NCBI GenBank assembly: GCA_021014325.1
Contig: CM037473.1
Coordinates: forward strand, 10,185,501-10,249,500
Length of the DNA stretch: 64,000 nt
Reading direction: 5' to 3'
From: Plazaster borealis
Lineage: Eukaryota > Echinodermata > Asteroidea > Forcipulatida > Labidiasteridae
Under the pieces are notes generated by a model. It had not been told where the DNA came from. It did no database searches and saw nothing but the letters and a program-made list of their open reading frames with translations. Positions 43,201 to 46,870 of this stretch are shown piece after piece. How positions within the stretch are numbered: the first letter of the stretch is position 1; every line of letters begins with the position of its first letter. A program made the position numbers and the translations under genes.

Positions 43201-43622
43201 CTGACTAGGACTCCGCCTTAGGCTGTGGCTTGGTCCCTCGCTAGGGCCCAGACAGTCGTGCTGAAAGGTACACTTTCGGTACTTCAAACAGACGGAAGGT
43301 GTCTAAGCTGGGGCCAGAACCACTGATCCTTCGTTTCGAAAAATTGCCACTGGTTTCAATAACTGAAAAATTCAATACCGTGTTACTCCGGTTTCAGCGG
43401 ATAAAATAAATTGTGATATATCAGTACTGATGTCAATGAAACCAAGAAAACAAATATTGACTTTACCTGACTTGACTGCAGCAAACGGATCGGGAGAAGC
43501 AATCCTAAAGATGGTATAGTCCAAGCGAGACTCGGGTAATATGACGTCATCAATGTTAATATTGTCAAAGGCAAGACGGATCATTTCCTCTTCCGTATTG
43601 GTCGGCTGCTCCATGATCACAC
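903..43622 (-). CDS. Ionotropic glutamate receptor subunit, AKDF branch (delta/kainate-like), 13 exons, 5' end missing
   Basis: The gene encodes a ligand-gated cation channel subunit of the plasma membrane that would assemble as a tetramer. Exons in transcript order are 43622-43467, 18895-18638, 17496-17288, 16241-16188, 9038-8988, 8544-8350, 7808-7647, 6712-6596, 5561-5451, 5038-4847, 2989-2665, 2260-1783 and 1206-903. All introns are GT-AG and phases match at each junction, giving 870 residues (numbered from the first visible Gly) and a TAG stop. Domains are the amino-terminal domain (about 1-400), S1 (about 430-545), M1 (about 553-574), pore loop with MQQG at 608-611, M3 (about 622-649, YTANLAAF), S2 (about 655-800), M4 (about 814-838) and a 30-residue tail. 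Expected disulfide cysteines are present: C54 with the QQC cysteine of exon 8, and C739 with C794. Delta-like traits are NSMWF before the pore, YAFFWD in S2 and Asp727. Kainate/AMPA-like traits are MQQG and KMQEEG. The exact subfamily (delta, phi or other) needs a tree. The signal-peptide exon is missing. Confidence 0.96.
1292..1590 (-). repeat. SINE-A copy (tRNA-Leu-derived head), in last intron
   Basis: The minus strand carries the tRNA-Leu-like head near 1590 (GGCCGAGC box, then a TTGGGTCC box near 1535) and a tail with the phrase ACGTAAAGCCGTATAGG. On the plus strand it ends at TTATATAGCACC near 1325. The same ACGGGACC...TTTACGTCC core recurs near 26845-26870 in another SINE-A copy. The copy is diverged. 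Confidence 0.55.
1783..2260 (-). CDS. iGluR exon: M3 gate and most of S2
   Basis: This 478-base exon (two bases completing Gly611, then 158 codons, then two bases of Val770) runs from [13 protein letters not shown] through M3 ([19 protein letters not shown]) to RDKISL. The acceptor is CACTGTAG and the donor GTAAGTGC. Ligand-pocket residues here are Ser676, Ser677 and Asp727 (in YAFFWD). AMPA and kainate receptors have Glu at this last position, whereas delta and GluN1 have Asp. C739 is the first S2 disulfide cysteine. M3 keeps the YTANLAAF gate motif, preceded by Thr rather than the usual Ser. Confidence 0.97.
2318..2399 (+). repeat. GGGTCA-palindrome MITE, truncated copy
   Basis: Half of the element described at 9464-9709: TGACCCAGAAATGGGTCAGG, then CCGGAATCCGGGTCAG, ending in TTTTAGAGTATGA. 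The left half and left terminus are absent. It lies in the intron between the M3 exon and the M1/pore exon. Confidence 0.7.
2665..2989 (-). CDS. iGluR exon: end of S1, M1 and pore loop
   Basis: The exon starts RAELAVAG after acceptor GTTTGCAG and ends MQQ plus one base of Gly at donor GTAAGT. Arg517 in [11 protein letters not shown] is the conserved ligand-carboxylate-binding Arg. The Pro-x-Thr found before it in AMPA and kainate receptors (PLT) is here GMV (Gly510, Val512). The linker [15 protein letters not shown] leads into M1 ([21 protein letters not shown]). The pore loop reads [13 protein letters not shown], with Gln609 at the Q/R site. An unedited Gln there usually allows calcium permeation and polyamine block in related receptors. 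Confidence 0.97.
2990..4846. other. Intron between S1 and M1 exons, no recognised element
   Basis: This is AT-rich intron sequence of the receptor gene. I saw no convincing exon, SINE head or terminal-repeat element. Open frames inside are short and show no family pattern. Confidence 0.6.
4847..5038 (-). CDS. iGluR exon: S1 core
   Basis: 64 codons, phase 0 at both ends, acceptor TTCAG and donor GTAAGT. It begins EAPFVSRDE, equivalent to the EEPYVM/EDPYVM start of the kainate/AMPA S1 segment. It continues [15 protein letters not shown] and VPDGLYGG, then [14 protein letters not shown]. Tyr454 aligns with the pocket Tyr of GluA2 (Tyr450), and the GxWxGxVGEL-type motif is clear. It joins in frame to IVTVV of the upstream exon. 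Confidence 0.95.
5405..5436 (+). repeat. AAAT tetranucleotide microsatellite
   Basis: Seven to eight units of a four-base AAAT/AATA repeat, lying just past the donor side of the 5451-5561 exon. Confidence 0.9.
5451..5561 (-). CDS. iGluR exon: junction of amino-terminal domain and S1
   Basis: 37 codons, phase 0/0, acceptor CTTTTCAG and donor GTAAGA. It reads [11 protein letters not shown], matching the family signature IGxWDP at the end of the amino-terminal domain. It ends [11 protein letters not shown], the first strand of the ligand-binding domain. An N-glycosylation sequon (NNTT) is present. Confidence 0.95.
5703..5808 (-). repeat. Dispersed repeat, inverted partner of 10606-10707
   Basis: The stretch starting GTGAGTCGTGAGGTTCAAAA and passing through TGGCCGCCATTGCTGAGGTC is repeated in reverse orientation at 10606-10707 with few differences. 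It lies beside an exon but has no coding pattern. Nature unknown. Confidence 0.7.
6596..6712 (-). CDS. iGluR exon: distal amino-terminal domain
   Basis: 39 codons, phase 0/0, acceptor TTTTGACAG and donor GTGAGG. It contains [13 protein letters not shown], the family pattern NGLTGxIxFN, followed by the strand VDVITVES and ending LNQTKAWK directly before IGSWDP. Two N-glycosylation sequons (NHT, NQT) are present. It joins in frame with the exon at 7647-7808. Confidence 0.93.
6775..7018 (-). repeat. SINE-A copy (tRNA-Leu-derived)
   Basis: The minus strand reads tRNA-Leu-like head, AACTTGAG..., then the B-box GGCTCGAATCTC, then the tail seen in full at 38960-39306. The plus-strand phrase CACGAGTGTCACGACCG and the CCATCTCAACTCC tail match other copies. 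Confidence 0.7.
7167..7373 (-). repeat. SINE-A copy, second in tandem
   Basis: The head in minus orientation is TGGCGTGTCGTGGCCGAGCG, with B-box GGGTTTGAGTCCC and tail AAGACACTTTACCATTAT. The tail differs from 6775-7018 (it contains AGGCTGCCAGTCCATCGCAG), so the two adjacent copies belong to different subfamilies. Confidence 0.7.
7647..7808 (-). CDS. iGluR exon: amino-terminal domain, YDAV segment
   Basis: 54 codons, phase 0/0, acceptor AAACACAG and a weak donor GTAACA. It reads [20 protein letters not shown], the universal ALxYDAVxxxAxA signature of iGluR amino-terminal domains, and then [20 protein letters not shown]. The Cys is the expected disulfide partner of C54. No long open frame exposes this exon on the minus strand. 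It was found because the joined protein lacked this segment between 8350 and 6712. Confidence 0.92.
8350..8544 (-). CDS. iGluR exon: amino-terminal domain
   Basis: 65 codons, phase 0/0. The acceptor follows a long pyrimidine tract (CCCCATCCCCAG) and the donor is GTGAGG. The segment reads [20 protein letters not shown], equivalent to the GxNxTGFxLV strand of the family, and then [13 protein letters not shown] before the variable loop ending NTVQ. Sequons are NGS and NAT. The acidic DLDQEDD is a surface loop. Confidence 0.95.
8988..9038 (-). CDS. iGluR small exon, 17 codons
   Basis: The exon reads [17 protein letters not shown] with acceptor CGGCAACAG and donor GTAGGC, phase 0/0. It continues the [10 protein letters not shown] strand of exon 16188-16241 into the next exon (EIIEDGG). 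It is too short to stand out alone. Support comes from phase, splice sites and continuity. Confidence 0.88.
9464..9709. repeat. GGGTCA-palindrome MITE, full-length copy
   Basis: The element is about 246 bases. Its terminal inverted repeat starts TACACTCTGAAAACTCCCGG on the left and ends TTTTTTTTAGAGTGTA on the right. The inside is a chain of TGACCC/GGGTCA inverted half-sites, such as TGACCCATTCTGGGTC and CCTGAAATGGGTCAGG. No open frame of note. Related copies are listed separately and in the findings. Confidence 0.85.
9751..9876. repeat. MITE-F copy (about 126 bases)
   Basis: Inverted termini are GTCCGAATTAGG and CCATCAATTCGGAC, with inner GGCTACGACTGTGGCC and GGCTGTAGCCACTGCC. Related copies lie at 32024-32168, 32266-32398 and 36269-36381. 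Confidence 0.65.
10606..10828 (-). repeat. Dispersed repeat joined to a SINE-A head
   Basis: Bases 10606-10707 are the inverted partner of 5703-5808. From 10708 to 10828 the sequence is a SINE-A head in minus orientation (CACAAGTGTCATGACCGGGA, then TCGGCCACGACACGCCA). The two parts abut, so this may be a composite. Confidence 0.65.
10830..12262. other. Intron, mostly without recognised features
   Basis: A tRNA-like B-box (GGGTCCAAATCCC) lies at about 11057-11070 without a clear head. The rest is AT-rich intron. A potential 30-base mini-exon near 12147-12176 was considered and rejected. Confidence 0.5.
12263..12675. repeat. GGGTCA-palindrome MITE, long variant
   Basis: Termini are ATACACTTTCAAA and TTTGAAAGTATAC, different from the other copies. 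Inside are repeated GAATCCGGGTCAGAGTTGAC-type half-sites in both orientations. It is about 410 bases, longer than the roughly 246-base type, and probably a diverged subfamily. Confidence 0.6.
12676..14337. other. Intron, remnants of a gggcccaatttcata-type repeat only
   Basis: At about 13410-13595 there are remnants of a repeat with AGCTACAAAAGTAGCTAAGC and CTATGAAATCGGGCCCAG. Similar phrases occur near 25115-25205, 40299-40395 and 11410-11460. I saw no exon. Confidence 0.45.
14338..14426 (+). repeat. GGGTCA-palindrome MITE, truncated copy
   Basis: It holds GGGTCAGCCTGACCC (an inverted repeat with three-base spacer), then GAAATGGGTCAGG, a CCGGCATCCGG block and the right terminus GTTTTTAGAGTATG. 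The left half is missing. Confidence 0.75.
14427..15774. other. Intron, no recognised feature
   Basis: AT-rich sequence. I saw no exon, SINE or terminal-repeat element. Repeated ATATGCAAA-like phrases near 15450-15500 are local low complexity. Confidence 0.5.
15775..16156. repeat. Two adjacent GGGTCA-palindrome MITE copies
   Basis: A fragment at 15775-15836 (GGGTCAGCCTGACCCAG) is followed by a nearly complete copy at 15906-16155 ending GACCCGGGAGTTTTTAGAGC. The second copy ends 32 bases from the donor side of exon 16188-16241. Confidence 0.75.
16188..16241 (-). CDS. iGluR small exon, 18 codons (KWIITTQ strand)
   Basis: The exon reads [18 protein letters not shown] between acceptor CGTATCTAG and donor GTAGGA, phase 0/0. 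It supplies the GMxxxxYxWIxT strand expected between MKIIRQ (exon 17288-17496) and DWDTL (exon 8988-9038). It was found by searching for that missing segment. The fit in phase, splice signals and family pattern is strong. Confidence 0.9.
16447..16923 (+). repeat. MITE-C copy, TTAA-flanked
   Basis: It starts after TTAA near 16443 with ACACGTGACCAGCATTGG and ends ...TTGTGCACACCCT before TTAA. Shared internal phrases with 20335-20792 are TCAAAGACCAGCATCC, ACCTGTGAAAGTTTAAGCTC and TCTCAAAAGCTATAGCAATTC. Confidence 0.65.
17288..17496 (-). CDS. iGluR exon: amino-terminal domain
   Basis: 209 bases, phase 1 at the start and phase 0 at the end. With the acceptor at 17497-17498 (CAAAAAAG) the upstream Gly/Ala split codon is completed and the frame reads [16 protein letters not shown]...[18 protein letters not shown]...SMKIIRQ, ending at donor GTAGGA. 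A better-looking acceptor 17 bases downstream (TGTACAG, start 17479) would break the phase with exon 18638-18895, so I prefer 17496. The pattern (variable strand, helix, then hydrophobic NMITFC strand) fits lobe 2 of the iGluR amino-terminal domain. Confidence 0.88.
17710..18046 (+). repeat. MITE-B copy, TTAA-flanked
   Basis: TTAA flanks lie at 17706-17709 and 18047-18050. The left arm has ACGTTTGGAAATTGTCAAAG, the right arm ends CATTACCAAACGTGTACGAT. The middle is shortened relative to other copies. It sits in the intron between the first two amino-terminal-domain exons of the window. Confidence 0.85.
18638..18895 (-). CDS. iGluR exon: amino-terminal domain, lobe 1
   Basis: 258 bases, phase 1/1, acceptor TTATCCTCAG and donor GTATGA. 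It reads [20 protein letters not shown], the segment corresponding to ACxxLxxGVxAIxGPxS, although the GPS turn is replaced. Then follow [48 protein letters not shown] and FYDSE are typical of the family. C54 is the expected disulfide cysteine. It joins in phase to exon 43467-43622 across a 24.6-kb intron. Confidence 0.95.
19028..19290. repeat. GGGTCA-palindrome MITE copy
   Basis: A near full-length copy from GACTCCCGAGTCCCGAAAAT to GGGAGTTTTGTTGAGTG. It includes GGGTCAGCCTGACCC and TTGACCCAGAAATGGGTCAG. Confidence 0.75.
19291..20330. other. Intron, no recognised feature
   Basis: I saw no exon or terminal-repeat element. A purine-rich patch at 19737-19765 gives spurious open frames. Confidence 0.5.
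20335..20792 (+). repeat. MITE-C copy, TTAA-flanked
   Basis: Flanked by TTAA at 20331-20334 and 20793-20796. It starts AGCACGTGGGCAATATTGG and ends TTGTGCACACCCT. It matches 16447-16923 and, in reverse, 35076-35400. Confidence 0.75.
20800..22555. other. Intron, GC-rich patch and one tRNA-like box
   Basis: A GC-rich patch at 21065-21180 is unlike its surroundings but matches no rRNA or gene I recognise. A tRNA-like B-box (GGGTTCAAATCC) lies at 22317-22328. No exon found. Confidence 0.45.
22556..22990. repeat. Degenerate inverted repeat cluster of GAAATTGAAT units
   Basis: The left part (22556-22715) holds several copies of ATTCAATTTC-like words. The right part (22775-22990) holds the reverse complement GAAATTGAAT five or more times. 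The whole could fold back. Origin unknown. Confidence 0.5.
22991..26487. other. Intron stretch with little recognised content
   Basis: A repeat shared with about 17080-17180 and 56780-57040 lies at 24930-25110 (common words GAGTAAATTCATTC and TTTGACAGGGTTTCAGACGG). A remnant of the CCCAATTTCATAAAGC type follows at 25115-25205. A short secreted-looking frame at 24233-24424 is discussed in the findings. Nothing else supported. Confidence 0.45.
26488..26728. repeat. GGGTCA-palindrome MITE copy
   Basis: From GAACTCCCGGGTCAG to CGGGCGTTTGTAGAGTGTA. It contains GGGTCAGTATGACCCGG and GGGTCAGCCTGACC. Confidence 0.8.
26800..27372 (-). repeat. SINE-A copy interrupted by MITE-D
   Basis: SINE-A tail-side sequence (ACGCGGGACCATACGGATTT...GAAGCAGTCATGG) runs to 26890. 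SINE-A head-side sequence (ATATCTTGCCTAAGG...CCCGAACCCACACTC...CCGCTCAACCAC) resumes at 27281. Other SINE-A copies (for example GTTAAGTGTCTTGCTCAAGG at 39193) show the uninterrupted form. The gap is exactly the MITE-D copy. Confidence 0.75.
26895..27276 (+). repeat. MITE-D copy inside a SINE-A, TTAA duplicated
   Basis: TTAA copies lie at 26891-26894 and 27277-27280. The terminal repeat starts AGGTGCTGTATACGTTTGG and ends ACCAAACGTGTACGATACCT. The centre is a perfect palindrome around 27084-27110 (GAAGCGTTACGGCCGTAACG). No coding capacity. Confidence 0.88.
28320..28915. repeat. Degenerate tandem-like repeat with AATGTACAT words
   Basis: Words like GAATAAAGATATGGTACATC, TGAATAAATATAATGTACGG and ATGGAGATAATGTACATCATT recur at irregular spacing, often with CTGCTTCATGCTTACTCTCT or CTGCTCACTCTCTATG before them. 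An old, diverged tandem array is likely. Confidence 0.4.
28927..29129. repeat. MITE-H copy (about 203 bases)
   Basis: Inverted termini are AGCTGTGTATTGAGAGAGTT and CTTTCTCAATATACGGCTCT, each followed inward by GCGAC or its complement. The interior TGGTTGCTGGACGCCAT...CACAACCCAATGGGCAGACT is shared with 35924-36128. Confidence 0.85.
29925..30835 (-). repeat. SINE-B copy interrupted by a TA-flanked element
   Basis: SINE-B tail-side sequence at 29925-29994 (AGGATGAATAGG...GATGTGGGAGGATAACC) resumes at 30702 (GGGGGAAAACCCCACGCAAT...GGGTCCACAGAGG). The intact copy at 43868-44035 shows the two parts joined. Confidence 0.78.
29997..30699. mobile_element. 703-base TA-flanked non-autonomous element inside SINE-B
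   Basis: Inverted termini are GACTGTGCAAGTCTCGCGC at the left and its exact complement GCGCGAGACTTGCACAGTC at the right, with similarity continuing inward. TA dinucleotides flank both ends (29995-29996, 30700-30701). The interior has no frame over 80 codons and no transposase motif. TA duplication would fit the Tc1/mariner superfamily. Confidence 0.75.
31000..32023. other. Intron, no firm feature
   Basis: A phrase GCGCCAACATTTCCCGCCAAG at 31149 repeats 29847-29868 (GCGCCAACGTTTCCCGCCAAG), so a dispersed repeat fragment is shared. No exon found. Confidence 0.45.
32024..32398. repeat. Two MITE-F copies about 100 bases apart
   Basis: Copy one (32024-32168) has termini ATTAGGCCGTGTCCGAATTG and GAATTGGATGCGGCCTAAT. 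Copy two (32266-32398) has AATTAGGCCCCGTC and TAATTCAGACGCAGCC. Both carry inner GGCTACGGCTA / TAGCC blocks in opposite orientation. Confidence 0.75.
32399..35071. other. Intron, no recognised feature
   Basis: An A-rich stretch lies at 32800-33010. Open frames are short and lack family patterns. I saw no SINE head or paired terminal repeats. Confidence 0.5.
35076..35400 (-). repeat. MITE-C copy, minus orientation
   Basis: The minus strand matches 20335-20792: CACCCCTTTAAAA end, the AAAAACTATAGCATTTCAAG and TGTAAAAGTTTAAGCTCAAT blocks. The far end near 35400 (CAATGTTGTCCCGC) is eroded. Confidence 0.6.
35924..36128. repeat. MITE-H copy
   Basis: Same termini and interior as 28927-29129: AACTGTGTATTGAGAG, TGGTTGCTGGACGCCAT and GTCGATATACGGCTCT. 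Confidence 0.85.
36269..36381. repeat. MITE-F copy, eroded
   Basis: It has CCGCGCTTAACGTACGGCTA at one end and GCCTCTGCCGAAGCCGTCAA at the other. The centre GCTGCAGCGTTGAAGAAG resembles the centre of 9751-9876. Confidence 0.5.
36385..37132. repeat. Foldback-like element with an internal array of ATACGTTG/ATACGCTG units
   Basis: Inverted termini are AAGGGCCTGTCACACC...CGCCTGAACGTATGCC at left and GGCATACGTTCAGGCGATAT...GGGCC at right. Between them, words of about 8-12 bases (ATACGTTG, ATACGCTG, TACGCTGTGAT) repeat dozens of times with variable spacing. Both orientations of the word occur. Confidence 0.7.
37133..38025. other. Intron, no recognised feature
   Basis: I saw no exon, SINE or paired termini. 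A C-rich plus CA-rich run lies at 37997-38023. Confidence 0.5.
38026..38163. repeat. MITE-J copy
   Basis: GCACTAAGATTCATCTTAAG at left and AGATCAATCTTAGCTCTTTG plus GAAATCGAGCCC at right. A second copy lies at 58869-58992 with the complete terminus GGGCTCGATTT / AAATCGAGCC. Confidence 0.65.
38337..38522. repeat. MITE-L, about 185 bases with 32-base inverted termini
   Basis: The left terminus contains GGAAGTGTCATCCGACTTGT and the right terminus its complement ACAAGTCGGATGACACTTCT. Single copy seen in this window. Confidence 0.7.
38960..39306 (-). repeat. SINE-A full-length copy
   Basis: In minus orientation: a tRNA-Leu-like head (GTCGTGGCCGAGCGGTTTAG, ACTCAAG anticodon region, B-box GGGCTCGAATCCC), then CTTGAGCAAGACACTTAACT, the ATGGTTCTTGTGATTGATTA block, and an AT-rich end with GCGCTATATAAGACTCG. 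The copy at 61063-61397 is nearly identical. Confidence 0.85.
39307..40459. other. Intron, no firm feature
   Basis: A remnant of the GGGCCCAATTCCATAAAGC repeat lies at 40299-40395. Open frames at 39399-39665 and 39770-40045 show no family pattern. Confidence 0.45.
40464..40850 (+). repeat. MITE-D copy, TTAA-flanked
   Basis: TTAA lies at 40460-40463 and 40851-40854. Left arm GTATACGTTTGGTAATTGG, centre GAAACGCTACTGCAGTAACG, right arm ending TACCAAACGTTTACAGACCC. Confidence 0.85.
41238..41613 (+). repeat. MITE-B copy, alternative central palindrome
   Basis: TTAA lies at 41234-41237 and 41614-41617. Arms as in other MITE-B copies, but the centre reads GGCTTCAGGCCTGAAGTC instead of CTTCTTGCAAGAAG. 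Confidence 0.85.
41620..42250. other. Intron, no recognised feature
   Basis: I saw no exon or paired termini. Confidence 0.5.
42255..42420 (-). repeat. SINE-B copy
   Basis: In minus orientation: TTGGTGTAGTGGTTTCTTTC head, B-box GGTTCAAATACC, then tail GGTTTTCCTCCCACATCTAC. It resembles 633-860. Confidence 0.7.
42838..43250. repeat. 12-base minisatellite, GGCTGTGGCTTG-type, about 410 bases
   Basis: Units of GGCTGTGGCTTG / GGCTCCGGCTTG repeat over 30 times with six-base substructure. Because the unit is a multiple of three, several frames on both strands stay open (Ser-Pro-Ser-His repeats, Ala-Trp-Ala-Val repeats). These frames are by-products. The array ends about 215 bases from the donor of exon 43467-43622. 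Confidence 0.9.
43467..43622 (-). CDS. iGluR first visible exon: start of mature amino-terminal domain
   Basis: 156 bases, phase 1/1, acceptor TCTCGTTAAAG and donor GTAAAG. It reads [20 protein letters not shown], then [18 protein letters not shown] and [11 protein letters not shown]. This is the beginning of the iGluR amino-terminal domain, normally 20-40 residues after the start Met. The exon begins in mid-codon, so an upstream exon with the signal peptide must exist. Confidence 0.94.
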
Positions 43623-43867
43623 CTTTAACGAGAATACAATAAAAACGAGACTTGAGAAGGCACTTCAATAGTGGAAGTTACGATAGTTAAACGAGAACGC
43701 AGAAATTAATTTTATGTATATAGGCAGACGATATTCTTGAAACAGATATAGGCCTATATAAGGTTTAGGGTATATGAAGTATCAGACCACTTGGGGAAAA
43801 AGTACAAAATACTGAATTTTAATTTTGTTCATTTATGTTATTTGTCAACCAACAACGCAAGCTCTAA

Positions 43868-44035
43868 TCAGGATGAATAGGAGATGATGAAGAAATGTTC
43901 ATTTTTAGATGTGGGAGAAACAAAAACCATGAAAATGGGGGAAAAACCCCACGCAATCCCAGTCCATGTGCAAAGCTCCGGTCCGGGATTCGAACCGGGG
44001 TCCACAGAGGTTAAAAGGCAGGGAAAGAAACCACT
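43868..44035 (-). repeat. SINE-B copy, best preserved
   Basis: In minus orientation: TTTAGTGGTTTCTTTCCCTG, TGTGGACCCCGGTTCGAATC, then GAGCTTTGCACATGGACTGG and GTTTCTCCCACATCT. It serves as the reference for the split copy at 29925-30835. Confidence 0.8.
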
Positions 44036-44688
44036 AAAATAACATGACCCCCTTTGAGATTTGAGATACCGGTTCCAGGAGAGACCGCGAGAAATTATGG
44101 AAATTTACGCGAAATTCAACTCGGAAAAAAAATAATCAATCATATTTTAAGAAATCATACTAATAAAAGCTCGTGTCCTCATTATCAAAATATATACATT
44201 GAGATGTTGTTCATTCATAGTGAAGTAGGTCATGCAAAACCATCAGAGACCGACTACAAATCAGTGATTGGCACCCAGACGCCTACGGTGAATGTAAAAA
44301 AGGGTAATTCAATACCATTGCACTGTATACCAATTAATATAAACTCCCCGTGGGGCTTTAACACCAGACTGGTTCTCAAGTCTTCAACTGTTGCATTAAA
44401 TAAAAACCCGCGGATTTTGTCAGTGATTGCCAATAACCATGACGACTGTATTTGTTGTTGGAATGTAAATATCAGCACAGCGATCTGTTCGGTTTGAATA
44501 CAACTAGAATGTACTTTCCACGAACCAATAAAGGAAGAAAACGCCTTTAGGTTGGCAAGCGTTCTGAAGTGAACGTACTGTCAAGCTTTGTTTTTTTATA
44601 ACAAGTGCAAAATGTAGGCAATGCGTACCGATTGTTTTTCGTCAGTGCTTTCAGAGTGGGATTTCAAAGTAAAAAAAATTATAATAAT
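44036..44688. other. Upstream/intron region, open frames on both strands but no recognised gene
   Basis: A 147-codon plus-strand frame (44054-44497) overlaps a 74-codon minus-strand frame (44254-44478). Neither shows a family pattern, signal peptide or splice context that I recognise. Confidence 0.4.
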
Positions 44689-44939
44689 TACGCTCTAAAA
44701 ACTCCCGGGTCAAAATAATTGACCCGAATTCCGGATCCTAAGGGGTCTGACTCGTTTCTGGGTCAGACTGATCCTAAAAGGAGCTAAAAATGGGATTTTA
44801 ATTCAGACTCTGCGTCAGTTTGATCCATTTCTGGGTCATTTATGACACAGAATCCTGGTCGTATTGACCCAGAAATAGGTCAGGCCCTCACGGGATCCGA
44901 AATCCGGATGAATTCTGACCCGTAAGGTTTTAGAGTATA
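44689..44939. repeat. GGGTCA-palindrome MITE, full-length copy
   Basis: Left terminus TACGCTCTAAAAACTCCCGG, right terminus AAGGTTTTAGAGTATA. Contains TTGACCCAGAAATAGGTCAG. Confidence 0.82.
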
Positions 44940-45133
44940 GGACAGAATTGTTCAGTGTTGAATGTTCCATTACAAATTCTACACCGAAGGGCCAGTGTCC
45001 ATTTAAGGCAATACATGTGGTGCGTTTAACATGAATGTGGAGATGAAACAGTCAAATGGAAGGAGGGGGTGAATTATTAGCAAGGAATACGGTATGCTGA
45101 GTAAAATATAAGAACAGTTTTAGATTAACTCTG

Positions 45134-45711
45134 CACTGCAAAAACTTGGGTGTTAAAATTGACACCATGGGTGTTGTCACATATAGATACCCAAAAAAGA
45201 ATCAACATTTACATAGGGTGTTAAAGGCACTGTTTACGTTAGGTAATTACTCAAAATGTATATTAGCATAAAAACTTACTTCGTAACGAGCAACGGAGAG
45301 TTACAACTCCCTCTGAAGTAATGTTGTTTTTGAGAAAGAGGTAATTTCTCACTAAAATATTAAAAGACTTCTGGCCTGAAGCCTTTTTCAGGCATCTGAA
45401 AGCACTCAATTTGCACAACAAGGGTATTTTTCCTTTCATCATTTTCTTGCAACTTCGATGACCAACTGAGCCCAAATTTTCACAGGTTTGTTATTTTATG
45501 CATTTGTTAGGATACACCAAGTGAGAATACTGGTCTTTGACAATTACTAAACGTGTCCAGTGCCTTTAAAATAGCACTAATTTTTGCCAAAACAATTTAC
45601 CTTGGTGTAAATATTTCAACACTCTATGATGTTTAATTTTGATTCTCTCTTCGGCATATATAATGTGACAACACCCATGGTGTCAATTTGAACATCCCAG
45701 TTTTTGCAGTG
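45134..45711. repeat. MITE-E copy split by a MITE-B insertion
   Basis: Outer termini are CACTGCAAAAACTTGGGTGT and ...CCCAGTTTTTGCAGTG, and inner GACACCATGGGTGTTGTCAC mirrors GTGACAACACCCATGGTGTC. The element matches 50607-50809 once 45225-45569 is removed. Confidence 0.88.
45225..45565 (-). repeat. MITE-B copy inside MITE-E, TTAA duplicated
   Basis: TTAA lies at 45221-45224 and 45566-45569. The uninterrupted site is at 50691-50694 in MITE-E copy two. Ends are AGGCACTG...CAGTGCCT. The centre has GACTTCTGGCCTGAAGCC. Confidence 0.92.
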
Positions 45712-46093
45712 TGGAAACTGATATGCAGTTGACCACGCTGACACCACTTAATGGTAGGCGCCGAAATGAATTCCGTCCGTGGAGTTGTAACGATTGGCAT
45801 TGCCAATCGGTACGTTATGAATGGAATGGATGGGCAGCGTTAAAGTGTCATTGTAATGCCCCCCCCCCCCATCTTGCAAAACTATCTGAATATAGTTGGC
45901 AATGATGGACTTGTCTTGCACCTTTTGTGAACAACGGGTTGTTTTAAGAGCGTCGTGTGGGTGAGTGTCCATTTTAAAATCATGTAATTGTGTATTTGCA
46001 ATTCGATGCAATTTTGCCTCTGGCAACAAGTTCGAATAGTAATAAGCCATGAATAATAATATTCTTGTGCACCGTATTCAAGCTATTTAGAAT

Positions 46094-46295
46094 GTACACT
46101 CTAAAAACATCCAGGTCAGAAATTGACCTGGATCCGGGTCCTGTGGGGGGTTTGACCCAGTTCTGGGTCAGTATGACCCAGAAATGGGTCAAACTGACAC
46201 AAAATCCCAGTTAAAATCCAACTTGACCCAGAAATGGGGCCTGGGACGTGGAATCCGGGTCAATTCTGATCCGAGAGTTGTTTTTTAGAAGTGTA
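46094..46295. repeat. GGGTCA-palindrome MITE copy
   Basis: Left terminus TACACTCTAAAAACATCCAG, right terminus GTTTTTTAGAAGTGTA. Contains GGGTCAGTATGACCCAG. Confidence 0.82.
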
Positions 46296-46489
46296 CAGCA
46301 AAATTGGGTTTGAATCTCATGCTTGTGTGTCCGTTAGCAGATGCTCTTAAACATAACTGGGCCAAGTTTCACACTTCCAATGTTGTGCACACCCTTCACT
46401 GTGTATTCAGACCTCAATCAAAACCAACTTTTCTGTGCCGTGAAAATTCAAAATTCATATTTCAAAATTCAAAACACAAGATTTTTTAA

Positions 46490-46870
46490 GGGGTCTGTTT
46501 ACGTTTGGTGATGACTCTGACATTTAATGGCAATAAAAACTTACTTGGTAAGAAGTAAAGCATCTTTATATTGTATTTTGAGAATTTTTTCACTTAGAAA
46601 GACTGCGGATATGGAAAAAAATATCACTTTTTATCTCCCAAAATTTGAATCTGAGAAGCGCTATACTGACAGTAACGTTTCTCAGATTGTGTATTCCAAT
46701 TGCAGATTATTCTTCCTGCGTGGACATAACTGCTCCAGATTTTCGGCAATGTCTCAAAAACGCTAGCACCTCATGAATGAAATTTTCACAGGTTTGTTTT
46801 ATGGTATCTACAACTATATATAGGATTGAAACAAACAGTGATTTTCAATTACCAAACGTATACAATCCCT
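46490..46870 (-). repeat. MITE-D copy, TTAA-flanked
   Basis: TTAA lies at 46486-46489 and 46871-46874. It carries GGCAATAAAAACTTACTTGG at the start and TTACCAAACGTATACAATCC at the end. Confidence 0.83.

Larger units (their letters stand above)
18896..43466 (-). other. 24.6-kb intron of the receptor gene
   Basis: The splice phases of the exons on either side match (one base plus two bases form the Ala codon before Cys54), so no coding exon is needed between them. The intron is filled with MITEs and SINEs, listed separately. I found no host gene on either strand that I could support. Confidence 0.85.

Noticed and set aside
42844..43287. Long Ser-Pro-Ser-His repeat protein frame on the minus strand and Ala-Trp-Ala-Val frame on the plus strand
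   Set aside because: Both are by-products of a 12-base tandem array that leaves several frames open at once. No start context, splice site or conserved domain supports a gene.
44054..44497. Overlapping plus (147 codons) and minus (74 codons) frames, tested as a possible missing first exon
   Set aside because: The minus frame has no signal-peptide pattern and no phase-1 donor leading to 43622. The plus frame matches nothing known to me.
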